DNA of 64,000 nt from Streptomyces fructofermentans (GCF_014651055.1 NZ_BMWD01000005.1:266716-330715), one strand, 5' to 3'. Positions 1 to 8,557 are shown, counted from the first letter of the stretch. Numbers and translations are program-made. Notes: a model not told the origin generated them from the letters alone.

Positions 1-458
1 CGGGTCCACCCGGGTCGGGTGCATGAGCCCCCAGGTCCGGGCCCCGAGGTCCGGACCCCCAGGTCCGGGCGCCCAGGTCCACCCGGGTCGGGCGTCCGAG
101 GTCGCGGCCGGCCGGCCGCGCGGGTTCCGCCGGCCGGGAGACGCCGGCCCCAACTGCCTTGACTGCGTTGATTTCCCGGCGCGTCGGGCGGTCGGCTCGT
201 ACGATGACCTCCATGGTCCTCAGCCTGTGCCGCCCGGTCCCGCGGTTCCGCGTGCGTACGCCGCACGGCTGTTGTTGATCCTTCCCGCACACACGGCTTC
301 CGTCGCGGTGCACGGCATACGCCGTACGCGCCGTCGGTGACCGTTTCACGGCTGTGACCACGCGTACGTTCGCGCCTTCCCCGCTCCGCGCCCCGGGTCG
401 CCGGGTCGCGCCCTCCCGCGCACCGCCCGTGCGCCTCCCCGGAAGCAGGAGTCCGCCC
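1..458. other. non-coding upstream region with a direct repeat
   Basis: No convincing gene is seen in this stretch. The one small open frame on the + strand (23-340) has proline/arginine-rich content typical of a GC-rich shadow and no ribosome binding site. The first 100 bases contain repeated variants of CCAGGTCCGGGC, and a perfect 17-bp direct repeat (GGTCCACCCGGGTCGGG) lies at 3-19 and 76-92. The rest is presumably the promoter and leader of the sulfite-oxidase-like gene, but I could not identify a clear -35/-10 pair. Confidence 0.5.
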
Positions 459-1856
459 ATGCCTCGTCGAGCTGTCCCCACCATCTCTCCCACCGCGTCC
501 CCCACCACTTCCCGCAGCGGTGCCGATGCCGGTGCCGATGCCGGTGAAGCCGCGTACGACCGTCGCAGACTGCGGCAGTGGCTCGCGGGTGAGGCCAGGG
601 CCGACGGGGTCGACCGCCGTGACCTGCTGCGCCTGCTCGCCGCGGCGGGACTGTCCACGGCGGGCCTGGCCGCCACCGCGGGCCCGGCACTCGCGTCCTC
701 GGCGGGAGGCGTCCCGGCAGCCGCTCCGGCCGTCGCACCGACCGGCGCGTCCGCGCAGGCGGCCGCGGTGGTCCCGGGCATCGTCAAGCCGCTGCCCGAC
801 GCCTGGTTCACCGCACGCGGGACCAACGCGGAGACGAGGTTCGAGGCGCTGGCGGGCACCGGGCACCACACACCCGTGGACCGCTTCTTCGTGCGGAACC
901 ACACCTCCACCCCCGTCCTGGACGCGAGCGACTGGAGCCTCACCATCTGGGGCGACGGCCTCAGGGGCGGGCGCAGCGTCGAGTTGACGCTCGACGACCT
1001 CAAACGGCTCCCCGCCGTCACGCGCAGCGCCGTCGTCGAATGCGCGGGCAACGGCCGCAGCTTCTTCACGACGCAGCAGGGGCAGACCGTGTCCGGCACG
1101 GCGTGGACGCTGGGCGCGATCGGTTCGGCGCGCTGGCACGGTGTACGGCTCGGCGACGTACTGCGCCGCGCCGGTCTGGGCCGCGGTGCCGTGGACGTCA
1201 TGCCGAGGGGCCTGGACGCCGACTACGTCACCGCGGACGGCACGAACCTCGGCCGCGTCCGCCGCCCCCTGCCCCTGTCGAAGGCGCTGGACGACGTGCT
1301 CCTCGCGTACGGGATGAACGGCGAACCCCTCCCGCCGGACCACGGCGCCCCCGTCCGCGTCCTCGTGCCGTCGTGGATCGGCATCGCATCGGTCAAGTGG
1401 GTCGGCGACATCGAGGTGTCGGCCGAGCCGCTGTTCTCGCCGTGGAACACCGACTTCTACCGTCTGTTCGGCCCCGCGCACCCCGAGGGCGGCGGCGCCC
1501 CGCTGACCCGCCAGACGCTGAAGAGCGCCTTCGAACTCCCCTGGAACGCGAGCCTGGAGGCCGCCGCCGAGCACCGCCTCACCGGTCGCTCCTGGTCGGG
1601 CGCGGGTACCGTCGCGCGGGTCGAGGTCAGCACCGACGGCGGCGGCACCTGGCACCGCGCGCGACTGCACGACACCCCGCGCCGCGCCGACTGGGTGCGC
1701 TGGTCGGCCCCTTGGCGCCCGGCGGCACCGGGGGCGTACACACTGCTCGCGCGGGCCACCGACACGACGGGTCGCGTCCAGCCGGAGACCACCGTCCACA
1801 ACACGCAGGGCTACCTCTTCGACGCGGTGGTGCGGCACCCGGTGCGCGTCGTGTGA
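459..1856 (+). CDS. Tat-exported molybdopterin-dependent oxidoreductase, sulfite oxidase family
   Basis: This 465-residue protein belongs to the sulfite oxidase family, which uses molybdenum cofactor to oxidise sulfite or a related substrate. An N-terminal twin-arginine signal is visible (Arg53-Arg54 in VDRRDLLRLL, hydrophobic stretch to about residue 80, ALA cleavage-like site), so it is probably folded in the cytoplasm and exported. The molybdopterin domain carries VECAGNGRSFF, with Cys195 in the position of the molybdenum ligand, and SWIGIASVKW before an Ig-like Mo-cofactor dimerisation domain at the C-terminus. The start ATG at 459 was chosen because GGAAGCAGGAG lies just upstream; an in-frame ATG at 354 has no ribosome binding site. 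No heme domain is seen, so electrons must pass to a separate partner not found nearby. Confidence 0.85.
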   Translation: MPRRAVPTISPTASPTTSRSGADAGADAGEAAYDRRRLRQWLAGEARADGVDRRDLLRLLAAAGLSTAGLAATAGPALASSAGGVPAAAPAVAPTGASAQAAAVVPGIVKPLPDAWFTARGTNAETRFEALAGTGHHTPVDRFFVRNHTSTPVLDASDWSLTIWGDGLRGGRSVELTLDDLKRLPAVTRSAVVECAGNGRSFFTTQQGQTVSGTAWTLGAIGSARWHGVRLGDVLRRAGLGRGAVDVMPRGLDADYVTADGTNLGRVRRPLPLSKALDDVLLAYGMNGEPLPPDHGAPVRVLVPSWIGIASVKWVGDIEVSAEPLFSPWNTDFYRLFGPAHPEGGGAPLTRQTLKSAFELPWNASLEAAAEHRLTGRSWSGAGTVARVEVSTDGGGTWHRARLHDTPRRADWVRWSAPWRPAAPGAYTLLARATDTTGRVQPETTVHNTQGYLFDAVVRHPVRVV

Positions 1857-2102
1857 CCTGCCACCACCACGTGGGGTCTTCGCTGCCGCCGGGGTCCGGG
1901 CGGTGTCCCGAGGGTCCGGGCGGTGTCCCGACGGGAGGCCGCCCGGCGGGACTTGGACCGGCGCGCACGCCGGCGCATCCGGGGAACAGATGTCCGGACC
2001 CCGGGGCCGTGCCGTGCCGGACCTGCCGTGACGGCCGGGACGCGTGCCGCCGGGTTCGCCCCGGCTGTGTGGGACGCCGCGATGCGTGAGAGGGTCGGAC
2101 GG

Positions 2103-3401
2103 GTGAGTGAGACACCACCGAACACCCTGCAATTCCGCTTCGACGGCCCGGAAGACGCTCCCGTGCTGATCCTCGGACCGTCGCTCGGGACGACCTGGCA
2201 CATGTGGGACCGGCAGGTTCCGGAGCTGGCGGAGCAGTGGCGGGTGTTCCGATTCGACCTGCCGGGCCACGGCGGCGCGCCCGCGCATCCGGCCGGTTCC
2301 GTGGCCGACCTCGCCGAGCGGCTGCTCGCCACGCTGGACGGGCTCGGTGTCCAGCGGTTCGGGTACGCGGGCTGCGCCCTCGGCGGCGCGATCGGCGCCG
2401 AACTCGCACTGCGCCGCCCCGACCGCCTCGCCTCGCTGACACTGATCGCCGCCTCGCCGCGCTTCGGCTCGGCCGACGAGTTCCGCAGGCGCGGTGTCGT
2501 CGTCCGTACGAACGGACTGGACCCCATCGCGCGCACGTCCCCCGAGCGCTGGTTCACGGGCGGCTTCGCCGCCGCGCAGCCCGCGATCACCGAGTGGGCC
2601 GTGCAGATGGTGCGCACCACGGACCCGGGCTGCTACATCGCGGCCTGCGAGGCGCTCGCCTCGTTCGACATCCGGGCGGAGCTGGGCCGGATCGGCGTAC
2701 CGACGCTGGTCCTGGTCGGCTCCGACGACGAGGTCACCGGTCCCGCCGAGGCCCGGACCCTGGTCGCCGGCATACCGGACGCGCGTCTCGCGGTGGTGCC
2801 GGGCGCCTCGCACCTGGTCCCCGTGGAGCAGCCCGCCGCGGTCACCGACCTGCTGGTACGGCACTTCTCGACAGCCTGGTCGCAGCCCTCCTTCGACACG
2901 ACCAGCGGGCGGATGGCGGTCGTGGCACCCGCGGCCCACCGCGCCTCGACCGTGCCCCCGCAGATGTCGCCCCTCGCCGAGATCGCCCCCGCCCCGCAGC
3001 CGGAGGCGCTGGCCGGCAGGCCCGACGCGTACGACGTGGGCATCAAGGTCAGGCGCGAGGTGCTCGGCGACGCGCACGTGGACCGGGCGCTGTCCCAGGC
3101 GGACGAGTTCTCCGGGGACTTCCAGGAGTTCGTCACCCGCTACGCGTGGGGCGAGATCTGGGACCGGCCCGGCCTCGACCGGCGCTCGCGCAGCTGTGTC
3201 ACGCTCACCGCCCTCGTCGCGGGCGGGCACTTGGAGGAACTCGCCTTCCACGTACGGGCGGCCCTGCGCAACGGGCTCACGCCGGTCGAGATCAAGGAGG
3301 TGCTCCTCCAGGCGGCCGTCTACTGCGGCGTACCGGCGGCGAACAGCGCCTTCCGGGTGGCCCAGCAGGTGATCCGCGAGGAGACCACGCCTCACGAGTG
3401 A
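2103..3401 (+). CDS. pcaL: fused 3-oxoadipate enol-lactonase / 4-carboxymuconolactone decarboxylase (PcaL type)
   Basis: The 432-residue product joins an alpha/beta-hydrolase (about residues 8-260, PcaD-like) to a complete carboxymuconolactone decarboxylase domain (about 305-425, PcaC-like), the arrangement known as PcaL in actinomycetes, acting in the protocatechuate branch of the beta-ketoadipate pathway. Two things are odd. No other pca gene is beside it, whereas pcaL normally sits with pcaIJFHGB. And the nucleophile elbow reads YAGCALGG: where enol-lactonases have G-x-S-x-G-G this protein has Ala92, preceded by Cys91; Asp and His candidates (GSDDEV, GASHL) remain. GTG at 2103 follows GAGAGGG; ATG at 2082 is an alternative. 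It could be a paralog with changed chemistry rather than a true PcaL. Confidence 0.75.
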   Translation: MSETPPNTLQFRFDGPEDAPVLILGPSLGTTWHMWDRQVPELAEQWRVFRFDLPGHGGAPAHPAGSVADLAERLLATLDGLGVQRFGYAGCALGGAIGAELALRRPDRLASLTLIAASPRFGSADEFRRRGVVVRTNGLDPIARTSPERWFTGGFAAAQPAITEWAVQMVRTTDPGCYIAACEALASFDIRAELGRIGVPTLVLVGSDDEVTGPAEARTLVAGIPDARLAVVPGASHLVPVEQPAAVTDLLVRHFSTAWSQPSFDTTSGRMAVVAPAAHRASTVPPQMSPLAEIAPAPQPEALAGRPDAYDVGIKVRREVLGDAHVDRALSQADEFSGDFQEFVTRYAWGEIWDRPGLDRRSRSCVTLTALVAGGHLEELAFHVRAALRNGLTPVEIKEVLLQAAVYCGVPAANSAFRVAQQVIREETTPHE

Positions 3402-3428
3402 CCGGCACCGGACCCGGCACGGCCGCGG

Positions 3429-3461
<33 letters not shown>

Positions 3462-3581
3462 CGCCGAGCCAGCCAGCCCGCCGAGCCCGCGGAGGCCCGC
3501 CCCGCAGCGCCCCGCACCCCGCGCGCCGAGCCCGGCCTCGCACCCCTCGCGGGAGCCCGTCCGGGCGCCCCCGCGCGCGAG

Positions 3582-3629
3582 CCTGCCTCCGCGCCCCCGC
3601 GCGAGCCCGCACGGGGGCGCGGAGGCAGG
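3582..3629 (+). promoter_or_regulatory. perfect 18-bp inverted repeat ending at the start codon; possible Shine-Dalgarno-sequestering hairpin or terminator
   Basis: The arms 3582-3599 (CCTGCCTCCGCGCCCCCG) and 3612-3629 are exact reverse complements separated by 12 nt. The 3' arm contains GGAGG at 3621-3625 and stops one base before ATG 3630. In RNA this would be a nearly all-GC 18-bp stem that buries the ribosome binding site. There is no U-tract, so it could still be a Streptomyces-type terminator for pcaL, with the next gene transcribed from its own start. Confidence 0.75.
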
Positions 3630-4274
3630 ATGGAAGGCATGAAGCTCACGAAGAAGTCGCACGCCTGCGTCCGCCTGGAGAAGGACGGCCGCACTCTGGT
3701 CATCGATCCCGGGGCGTTCAGTGAGGGCGACGCCGCAGTCGGCGCGGACGCCGTCCTGATCACGCACGAGCACGCCGACCACTTCGACGAGGAGCACCTG
3801 AGGGCCGCTCTCGCGGCGGAGCCGGGTGCGGAGATCTGGACGCTGAAGTCCGTCGCCGACCAGATCTCCGCGGCCTTCCCCGGCCGCGTGCACACCGTCG
3901 GCCACGGCGACACCTTCACTGCGGCGGGCTTCGACGTCCAGGTCCACGGCGAGCTGCACGCCGTCATCCACCCCGACATCCCCAGGGTCACGAACGTCGG
4001 TTACCTCGTGGACGGCGGCAGGGTCTTCCACCCCGGTGACGCCCTCACGGTCCCCGGCGTGCCCGTCGAGACGCTGATGCTTCCCGTGATGGCCCCGTGG
4101 AACAAGATCTCCGAGGTCATCGACTACGTCCGCGAGGTGCGGCCGCAGCGCGCGTACGACGTCCACGACGCGCTGCTGACCGATCTCGCGCGGCCGATCT
4201 ACGACCGGCAGATCGGCGCGCTGGGCGGTGCGGAGCATCTGCGGCTCGCCCCGGGCGAGAGCGCCGTCCTGTGA
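3630..4274 (+). CDS. metallo-beta-lactamase-fold metal-dependent hydrolase
   Basis: A 214-residue cytosolic protein with the metallo-beta-lactamase fold, of the UlaG-like group. The metal-binding motif is THEHADHF (about residues 45-52), with later candidate ligands in HPGDAL and in the C-terminal VHD. No signal peptide is present. The physiological substrate is not known for this group. Two starts are possible: ATG 3630, whose GGAGG lies inside a hairpin, or ATG 3639 (MKLTKKSHACVRLEKDG, the more usual N-terminus), which has CAGGAT at 3626-3631 seven bases upstream and could be translated from a leaderless mRNA. It is followed by exonuclease III on the same strand with a 61-bp gap. Confidence 0.8.
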   Translation: MEGMKLTKKSHACVRLEKDGRTLVIDPGAFSEGDAAVGADAVLITHEHADHFDEEHLRAALAAEPGAEIWTLKSVADQISAAFPGRVHTVGHGDTFTAAGFDVQVHGELHAVIHPDIPRVTNVGYLVDGGRVFHPGDALTVPGVPVETLMLPVMAPWNKISEVIDYVREVRPQRAYDVHDALLTDLARPIYDRQIGALGGAEHLRLAPGESAVL

Positions 4275-4322
4275 GTTCCCGCAGGTGAGCGGCGTCCGGT
4301 GAGCATTGTCGGACCCGCCCGG

Positions 4323-4328
4323 TAAGTT
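4323..4328 (+). promoter_or_regulatory. -10 element for a probable leaderless xthA transcript
   Basis: TAAGTT fits the TANNNT -10 consensus and ends 7 nt before ATG 4336, placing the predicted transcription start at the start codon itself. No Shine-Dalgarno sequence is present between them. No -35 is clear. Confidence 0.5.
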
Positions 4329-4335
4329 GTGGTGC

Positions 4336-5115
4336 ATGCGCATCGCCACCTGGAACGTGAACTCGATCACCGCCCGCCTCCCCAGGCTGCTGGCCTGGCT
4401 GGAGAGCAGCGGCACGGACGTGCTGTGCCTCCAGGAGGCGAAGGTCGCAGCCGAGCAGTTCCCGACGGAGCAGCTGCGCGAGCTGGGCTACGAGGCGGCC
4501 GTGCACGCCACGGGACGGTGGAACGGCGTGGCGGTGGTCTCCCGTGTCGGCCTGGAGGACGTGGTCAAGGGCCTGCCCGGCGACCCCGGGTACGAGGGCG
4601 TGGAGGAGCCCCGGGCCGTCTCCGCGACCTGCGGCCCGGTCCGCGTCTGGTCGGTGTACGTGCCGAACGGCCGCGAGGTGGAGCACGCCCACTACGCGTA
4701 CAAGCTCCAGTGGTTCGAGGCGCTGAAGGCGGCGGTCGCGGGCGACGCGGGCGGCGGCCGTCCGTTCGCGGTGCTCGGCGACTACAACGTGGCCCCGACC
4801 GACGAGGACGTCTACGACGTGGCCGCCTTCGAGGGCCACACGCACGTGACGCCGGCCGAGCGGGCCGCGCTGGCCTCGCTGCGCGGGACCGGCCTCCAGG
4901 ACGTGGTCCCGCGCCCCCTCAAGTACGACCGCCCGTACACGTACTGGGACTACCGCCAGCTCGGCTTCCCCAAGAACCGCGGGATGCGCATCGACCTCGT
5001 CTACGGCAACGAGCCGTTCGCGAAGGCCGTCTCCGACGCCTACGTGGACCGTGAGGAGCGCAAGGGCAAGGGCGCGTCCGACCACGCGCCGGTCGTGGTG
5101 GACCTGGACGTGTAG
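4336..5115 (+). CDS. xthA: exodeoxyribonuclease III (AP endonuclease)
   Basis: A 259-residue member of the exonuclease III/AP endonuclease family, which incises abasic sites and removes 3'-blocking groups in base excision repair. The family motifs are in order: WNVNSI with Asn7, LQEAK with the metal-binding Glu34, LGDYNVAP, and the C-terminal SDHAPVVVDL with the catalytic Asp-His. Length matches the family (about 260). The ATG at 4336 is chosen over an in-frame TTG at 4306 because it gives the family N-terminus MRIATWNVNS and has a -10 box at leaderless distance. It converges on the GDSL hydrolase gene with only a 3-bp gap. Confidence 0.93.
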   Translation: MRIATWNVNSITARLPRLLAWLESSGTDVLCLQEAKVAAEQFPTEQLRELGYEAAVHATGRWNGVAVVSRVGLEDVVKGLPGDPGYEGVEEPRAVSATCGPVRVWSVYVPNGREVEHAHYAYKLQWFEALKAAVAGDAGGGRPFAVLGDYNVAPTDEDVYDVAAFEGHTHVTPAERAALASLRGTGLQDVVPRPLKYDRPYTYWDYRQLGFPKNRGMRIDLVYGNEPFAKAVSDAYVDREERKGKGASDHAPVVVDLDV

Positions 5116-5118
5116 GCG

Positions 5119-6879
5119 CTACAGCAGGCCGAGGTCGACGGACTCGGCCAGCGCGGCGAGCCCCGCCTCCGAGGGGTGCAGATGGTCCCCGCTGTCGTAC
5201 GCGGGAAGCATCCGCGCCGGATGCGCGGGGTCCCGGAGCACGGCATCGAAGTCGAGCACGCCGTCGAACGCGGCGCCGGAGCGGATCCACGCGTTGACCT
5301 CGGAGCGCTGCGCGTCCGCCGCGGCCGTGCACCTTGCCTCGCCCTCGCAGGGCGCGATCGTCGCCACGAGGACCCGCAGTCCGCGGGCGCGCGCCCGGTC
5401 GGCGATCTCCCGCAGCCCCGCCACGACCTGATCGGCGTCCGCGCCCCAGCGGACGTCGTTGACCCCCTCGAAGACGACGGCGGTACGCGCCGAGGTCTGG
5501 GCGAGGACGTCCCGGTCGAGGCGGTGCAGCGCGCTCACACCTCCCGTGTCGGTGGACACGCCGTCGCCCGGGTAGCGGTCGGTGACCACGCGGTTCGCCG
5601 AGATGCCGTGGTTGAGGACGCCGTAGCGCGGGACGGTGTCCTGGTGCGCGAGCCGGTCGGCGAGGAGGTCGGGCCAGCGCCGGTTCGCGTCGCGTCCCGA
5701 CTTCTCCCCGTCGGTGATCGAGTCGCCGAGCAGGACGACGGAGCCGGGTCCGCCCCTCACGTCCACACCGGTCAGCAGCGGCCAGGAGGTGATGGTCGAG
5801 GTGTACGCGTCCGGGGTGCCGTCCGCGGTGTGGTCTCCCGCCACGCTGACGTACGACTGCTGGAGGGCCAGGCTGTGCACGGGCGCCGCCGTCACCGTCC
5901 CCGGCAGATGGACGCTCACGAGCAGGTTGGTGTCCGGGGGGACGTCGAAGCGCAGCGGATCGCTGAACGCCTGTGCCCCCGCGGGGATTTCGGTGCCTTT
6001 CCGACCGCGGAAGGACAGCGGCACGGGAGCGCTCCGCGGGCTCGCCCCGGACGCCTGCACGGCCACCGTGGCCGCGCCGACGCGTACGGGCGCCGCCGCG
6101 AAGGTGTTGTCGAGCCTGATCCGCACCCTCGGCCCGCCCGCCGAGGTGTGCACCACCAGGCGCAGTGTCTGGTCGCGCCACGGCCCGACCGCCGTGTACC
6201 CCGAGGTCGAGGCCGCCCAACTCCCGGTCCAGCCCGCGGAGTCGGCGCGTACCGAGAGGGCGAACACATGCAGGTCGCCGTCGCGCGGCAGCTCCACGGA
6301 GGCCACCTCGCGGCTCTTTCGGAGCGGCACGGTCACCACGTACAGCCGTGCCTTCTCGGTGAGTTGGCCGGCGGGGGTGTTGATGTGCGGGAGTGCCACC
6401 GCCTTCGTGGCGAGCGGACCCCCGCGCCAGTCGGGCGCGGCCAGCCGGTAGGCGGAGCGCGAGCCGTCGGCGTACCGGACCGTGCCCGATCCGCTGGCCT
6501 CGGCGCCGCCCGTGGCGGCCACGAGGAAGGCCAGCGCGTCGCCGCGTCCGCGCACCCGGACGGACTGGCCGTCGGCGCGGACGTTGTCGGGGGTGCCCGC
6601 GGCCCGGCGGGGCCAGGCCAGCCGGGCGCCCTGGACGGTCGGCGTGGCCCCGGGTGTCCAGCCCGCGGCGGCCAGGTCCTGCGCCGAGAGGGAGCCGCCC
6701 GATCCGTCGAAGTCCGCCTCGCCGGGCCGTGCGTCGTCGCTCACGGCCGTGTTGTCGAAGAGCCGCTCCAGGGGCGGCGGCCCGGGCCGTGCCCCGGGGG
6801 CGGCCCGGGCGGCGGTCGCGGGGACCGCCACCGAGAGCAGCGCGAGAGCGACAGCAGTACCCCATGCACGTCGGCGCAC
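5119..6879 (-). CDS. secreted SGNH/GDSL-family hydrolase
   Basis: The 586-residue product has a Sec-type signal (RRRAW followed by a hydrophobic run ending ATAARAA), an N-terminal beta-rich region of about 300 residues with no motif I recognise, and a C-terminal SGNH hydrolase domain. The catalytic Ser387 lies in LLGDSITDG, block III is GVNDVRW and the terminal pair is in DHLHPSEAG (Asp565, His568). Such enzymes are usually esterases or lipases on carbohydrate or lipid esters; the substrate cannot be told here. GTG 6879 is chosen because GGAGGAG lies 6 nt upstream; an in-frame start at 6924 lacks one. A consensus-like promoter precedes it. Confidence 0.85.
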   Translation of the reverse strand: MRRRAWGTAVALALLSVAVPATAARAAPGARPGPPPLERLFDNTAVSDDARPGEADFDGSGGSLSAQDLAAAGWTPGATPTVQGARLAWPRRAAGTPDNVRADGQSVRVRGRGDALAFLVAATGGAEASGSGTVRYADGSRSAYRLAAPDWRGGPLATKAVALPHINTPAGQLTEKARLYVVTVPLRKSREVASVELPRDGDLHVFALSVRADSAGWTGSWAASTSGYTAVGPWRDQTLRLVVHTSAGGPRVRIRLDNTFAAAPVRVGAATVAVQASGASPRSAPVPLSFRGRKGTEIPAGAQAFSDPLRFDVPPDTNLLVSVHLPGTVTAAPVHSLALQQSYVSVAGDHTADGTPDAYTSTITSWPLLTGVDVRGGPGSVVLLGDSITDGEKSGRDANRRWPDLLADRLAHQDTVPRYGVLNHGISANRVVTDRYPGDGVSTDTGGVSALHRLDRDVLAQTSARTAVVFEGVNDVRWGADADQVVAGLREIADRARARGLRVLVATIAPCEGEARCTAAADAQRSEVNAWIRSGAAFDGVLDFDAVLRDPAHPARMLPAYDSGDHLHPSEAGLAALAESVDLGLL

Positions 6880-6948
6880 CACCGACTCCTCCCCACCACT
6901 TCGGAACAGCTCACGGACACTCACGGACGAGGTGACAGTTGCACCGTG

Positions 6949-6977
6949 AAGCTAAGGAGACGGCAGGGACTCGTCAA
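6949..6977 (-). promoter_or_regulatory. consensus-like housekeeping promoter for the GDSL hydrolase
   Basis: On the minus strand TTGACG (6977-6972) is separated by exactly 17 nt from TAGCTT (6954-6949). This matches the HrdB-type consensus well. Predicted transcription starts near 6942, giving a leader of about 60 nt before GTG 6879. Confidence 0.7.
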
Positions 6978-7057
6978 TGAGCCGCGCGCGAACTCCGTAC
7001 GAACGTGGCGGGAACAGGCTTCCGCGTGCCCTGTGGTGCACCGGGCGATATGGATGA

Positions 7058-7063
7058 CAGGCT
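7058..7063 (+). promoter_or_regulatory. possible -10 element, leaderless start of the DUF6278 gene
   Basis: CAGGCT (a CANNNT variant of the -10 box) ends 6 nt before ATG 7070 and there is no Shine-Dalgarno in the gap, as in several other genes of this window. Confidence 0.35.
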
Positions 7064-7069
7064 GGGTGT

Positions 7070-7510
7070 ATGAACATCCCTTTCCTGGCCAACTGGCGCA
7101 AGAAGCGGGGCTCCGCCAGGGGAGTCGCCGTGTTCACGGACAGCGAGAGCGATCAGGCGGGGGTGGCCGAACTTCTCTCCGAGTGCGAACTCCTGCGCTC
7201 CCAGGCGCAACTGGCCGGACTCGAACTCGACGACTCCCCGGCCTCGTTGGAGGAGCTCGACCAACTGCTGCCGCGCTGGCGCGACGACGAGGAGAGTCTG
7301 CCCTGGCTGGGCAACGACGCCGGTCTCTACCTCGGTTCGGTCATCGTGCGCACGGTGCCCGGCGCGTTGTGGGAGCTGTGGCCCAACGGCCAGCCGGTCG
7401 TCCGGCTCGTGTCGGGCCGGGAGATCGACGTGGTGGCCTCGGGCCAGGCCTGGGCCTCCAGCGGTGCCCCCGAACTCTCCCAGTTGTACGCGGAAGTCGC
7501 CGAATCGTGA
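7070..7510 (+). CDS. DUF6278 family protein of unknown function
   Basis: A 146-residue soluble protein that I recognise as the actinomycete DUF6278 family. It begins MNIPFLANWRKKRG, has an acidic alpha-helical middle, and ends with a conserved-looking region containing GNDAGLYLGSVIVRTVPG and WELWPNGQPVVRL. There is no signal peptide, membrane segment or catalytic motif. The form (a small globular domain matching protein-load or SUKH-like features such as YLGSVI and VVASG) suggests a binding role, but that is speculation. It stands alone between a divergent hydrolase and a downstream ABC ATPase. Confidence 0.7.
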   Translation: MNIPFLANWRKKRGSARGVAVFTDSESDQAGVAELLSECELLRSQAQLAGLELDDSPASLEELDQLLPRWRDDEESLPWLGNDAGLYLGSVIVRTVPGALWELWPNGQPVVRLVSGREIDVVASGQAWASSGAPELSQLYAEVAES

Positions 7511-7591
7511 GGCCGTGGCCCGAGCCGGCACGTTAAATACGGCTTATGCCCGAAAAGTGCGTGTCGGATGCCCGTCGCCCCTGCCCACGGA

Positions 7592-7597
7592 TAGCTT
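7592..7597 (+). promoter_or_regulatory. possible -10 element of the amino acid ABC ATPase gene
   Basis: TAGCTT fits TANNNT; ATGCCC lies 18 nt further upstream (7568-7573) as a weak -35. The leader to ATG 7638 would be about 34 nt. Confidence 0.35.
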
Positions 7598-7637
7598 TCG
7601 GGAACCGCGACACGGCTGAGAGTGGGTAGGGCTGGGC

Positions 7638-8381
7638 ATGGCCGTCGATCCGTTGATCGAGCTGCGTGACGTCAACAAGTACTTCGGGGAACTGCATGTC
7701 CTGCGGGACATCGACCTCACCGTCGGCCGGGGGGAGGTGGTCGTGGTCATCGGCCCCTCGGGGTCCGGGAAGTCCACCCTGTGCAGGGCCATCAACCGCC
7801 TGGAGCCGATCCAGTCCGGCGAGATCAGACTCGACGGTCAGCCCCTGCCGGACGAGGGCAGGGACCTCGCGAGGCTGCGCTCCGAAGTGGGCATGGTCTT
7901 CCAGTCCTTCAACCTCTTCGCGCACAAGACGGTCCTGCAGAACGTCTCCCTCGGGCAGGTCAAGGTCCGCGGCCGCAAGCGCGACCAGGCCGAGAAGCGC
8001 GCGCACGAACTCCTCGACCGCGTGGGTGTCGCCTCGCAGGCGGACAAGTACCCCGCCCAGCTCTCGGGCGGCCAGCAGCAGCGTGTGGCGATCGCCCGGG
8101 CTCTCGCGATGGACCCCAAGGTCATGCTCTTCGACGAGCCGACGTCGGCTCTCGACCCGGAGATGATCAACGAGGTTCTCGAGGTCATGCGGCAGCTCGC
8201 GCGCGACGGGATGACGATGGTCGTCGTCACCCACGAGATGGGCTTCGCGCGCTCGGCCGCCAACCGGGTGGTGTTCATGGCGGACGGCCGGATCGTCGAG
8301 GACCGTTCCCCGGACGAGTTCTTCACCAACCCCCGCAGCGACCGGGCCAAGGACTTCCTGTCGAAGATCCTGAAGCACTGA
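7638..8381 (+). CDS. polar amino acid ABC transporter ATP-binding protein (GluA/GlnQ type)
   Basis: A 247-residue ABC ATPase of the polar amino acid import class. Walker [10 protein letters not shown] (about 39-47), Q-loop FQSFNLF, signature LSGGQQQR, Walker [14 protein letters not shown] and H-loop VVTHEMGFA are all intact. The closest functional relatives energise uptake of glutamate, glutamine or similar amino acids. It is unusual in standing alone: no permease or binding protein gene is adjacent, and the next gene is on the opposite strand beyond a terminator. It may serve permeases encoded elsewhere. The start is ATG 7638 with only a weak purine-rich sequence upstream. Confidence 0.88.
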   Translation: MAVDPLIELRDVNKYFGELHVLRDIDLTVGRGEVVVVIGPSGSGKSTLCRAINRLEPIQSGEIRLDGQPLPDEGRDLARLRSEVGMVFQSFNLFAHKTVLQNVSLGQVKVRGRKRDQAEKRAHELLDRVGVASQADKYPAQLSGGQQQRVAIARALAMDPKVMLFDEPTSALDPEMINEVLEVMRQLARDGMTMVVVTHEMGFARSAANRVVFMADGRIVEDRSPDEFFTNPRSDRAKDFLSKILKH

Positions 8382-8557
8382 GCGGGGGAGCGCCGCGACG
8401 ATGCGCACGGCACGTGTGTGTCCGCGCCCGGCCCGGCGCCCGGGCGGGCAGGCATCCGCCGGACCGGGAGCGGGGCCGCGGGGAACCTCGACTACGATGT
8501 GTCGTTCGTTCTCGTGGTGACGAGGGTCGTGGACACCGTCCCGGCCGGACCAGGGAC

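Noticed and set aside
23..340. A 105-codon open frame at the left edge
   Set aside because: No ribosome binding site and a repeat-derived, proline-rich N-terminal half; no recognisable domain.
1923..2102. A 60-codon N-terminal extension of the PcaL-type protein
   Set aside because: The extension is Arg/Gly rich with no homology to the family start, and GTG 2103 (or ATG 2082) fits the hydrolase N-terminus.
5176..7536. A 786-codon + strand open frame antisense to the GDSL hydrolase
   Set aside because: The minus-strand gene has a signal peptide, SGNH motifs and a consensus promoter. The antisense frame has no motif and an unusual composition.
7605..7637. A CTGAGA motif before the ABC ATPase, as in TPP riboswitches
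   Set aside because: The paired ACCTGAT-type element and the remaining stems are absent, and the gene has no thiamine link.
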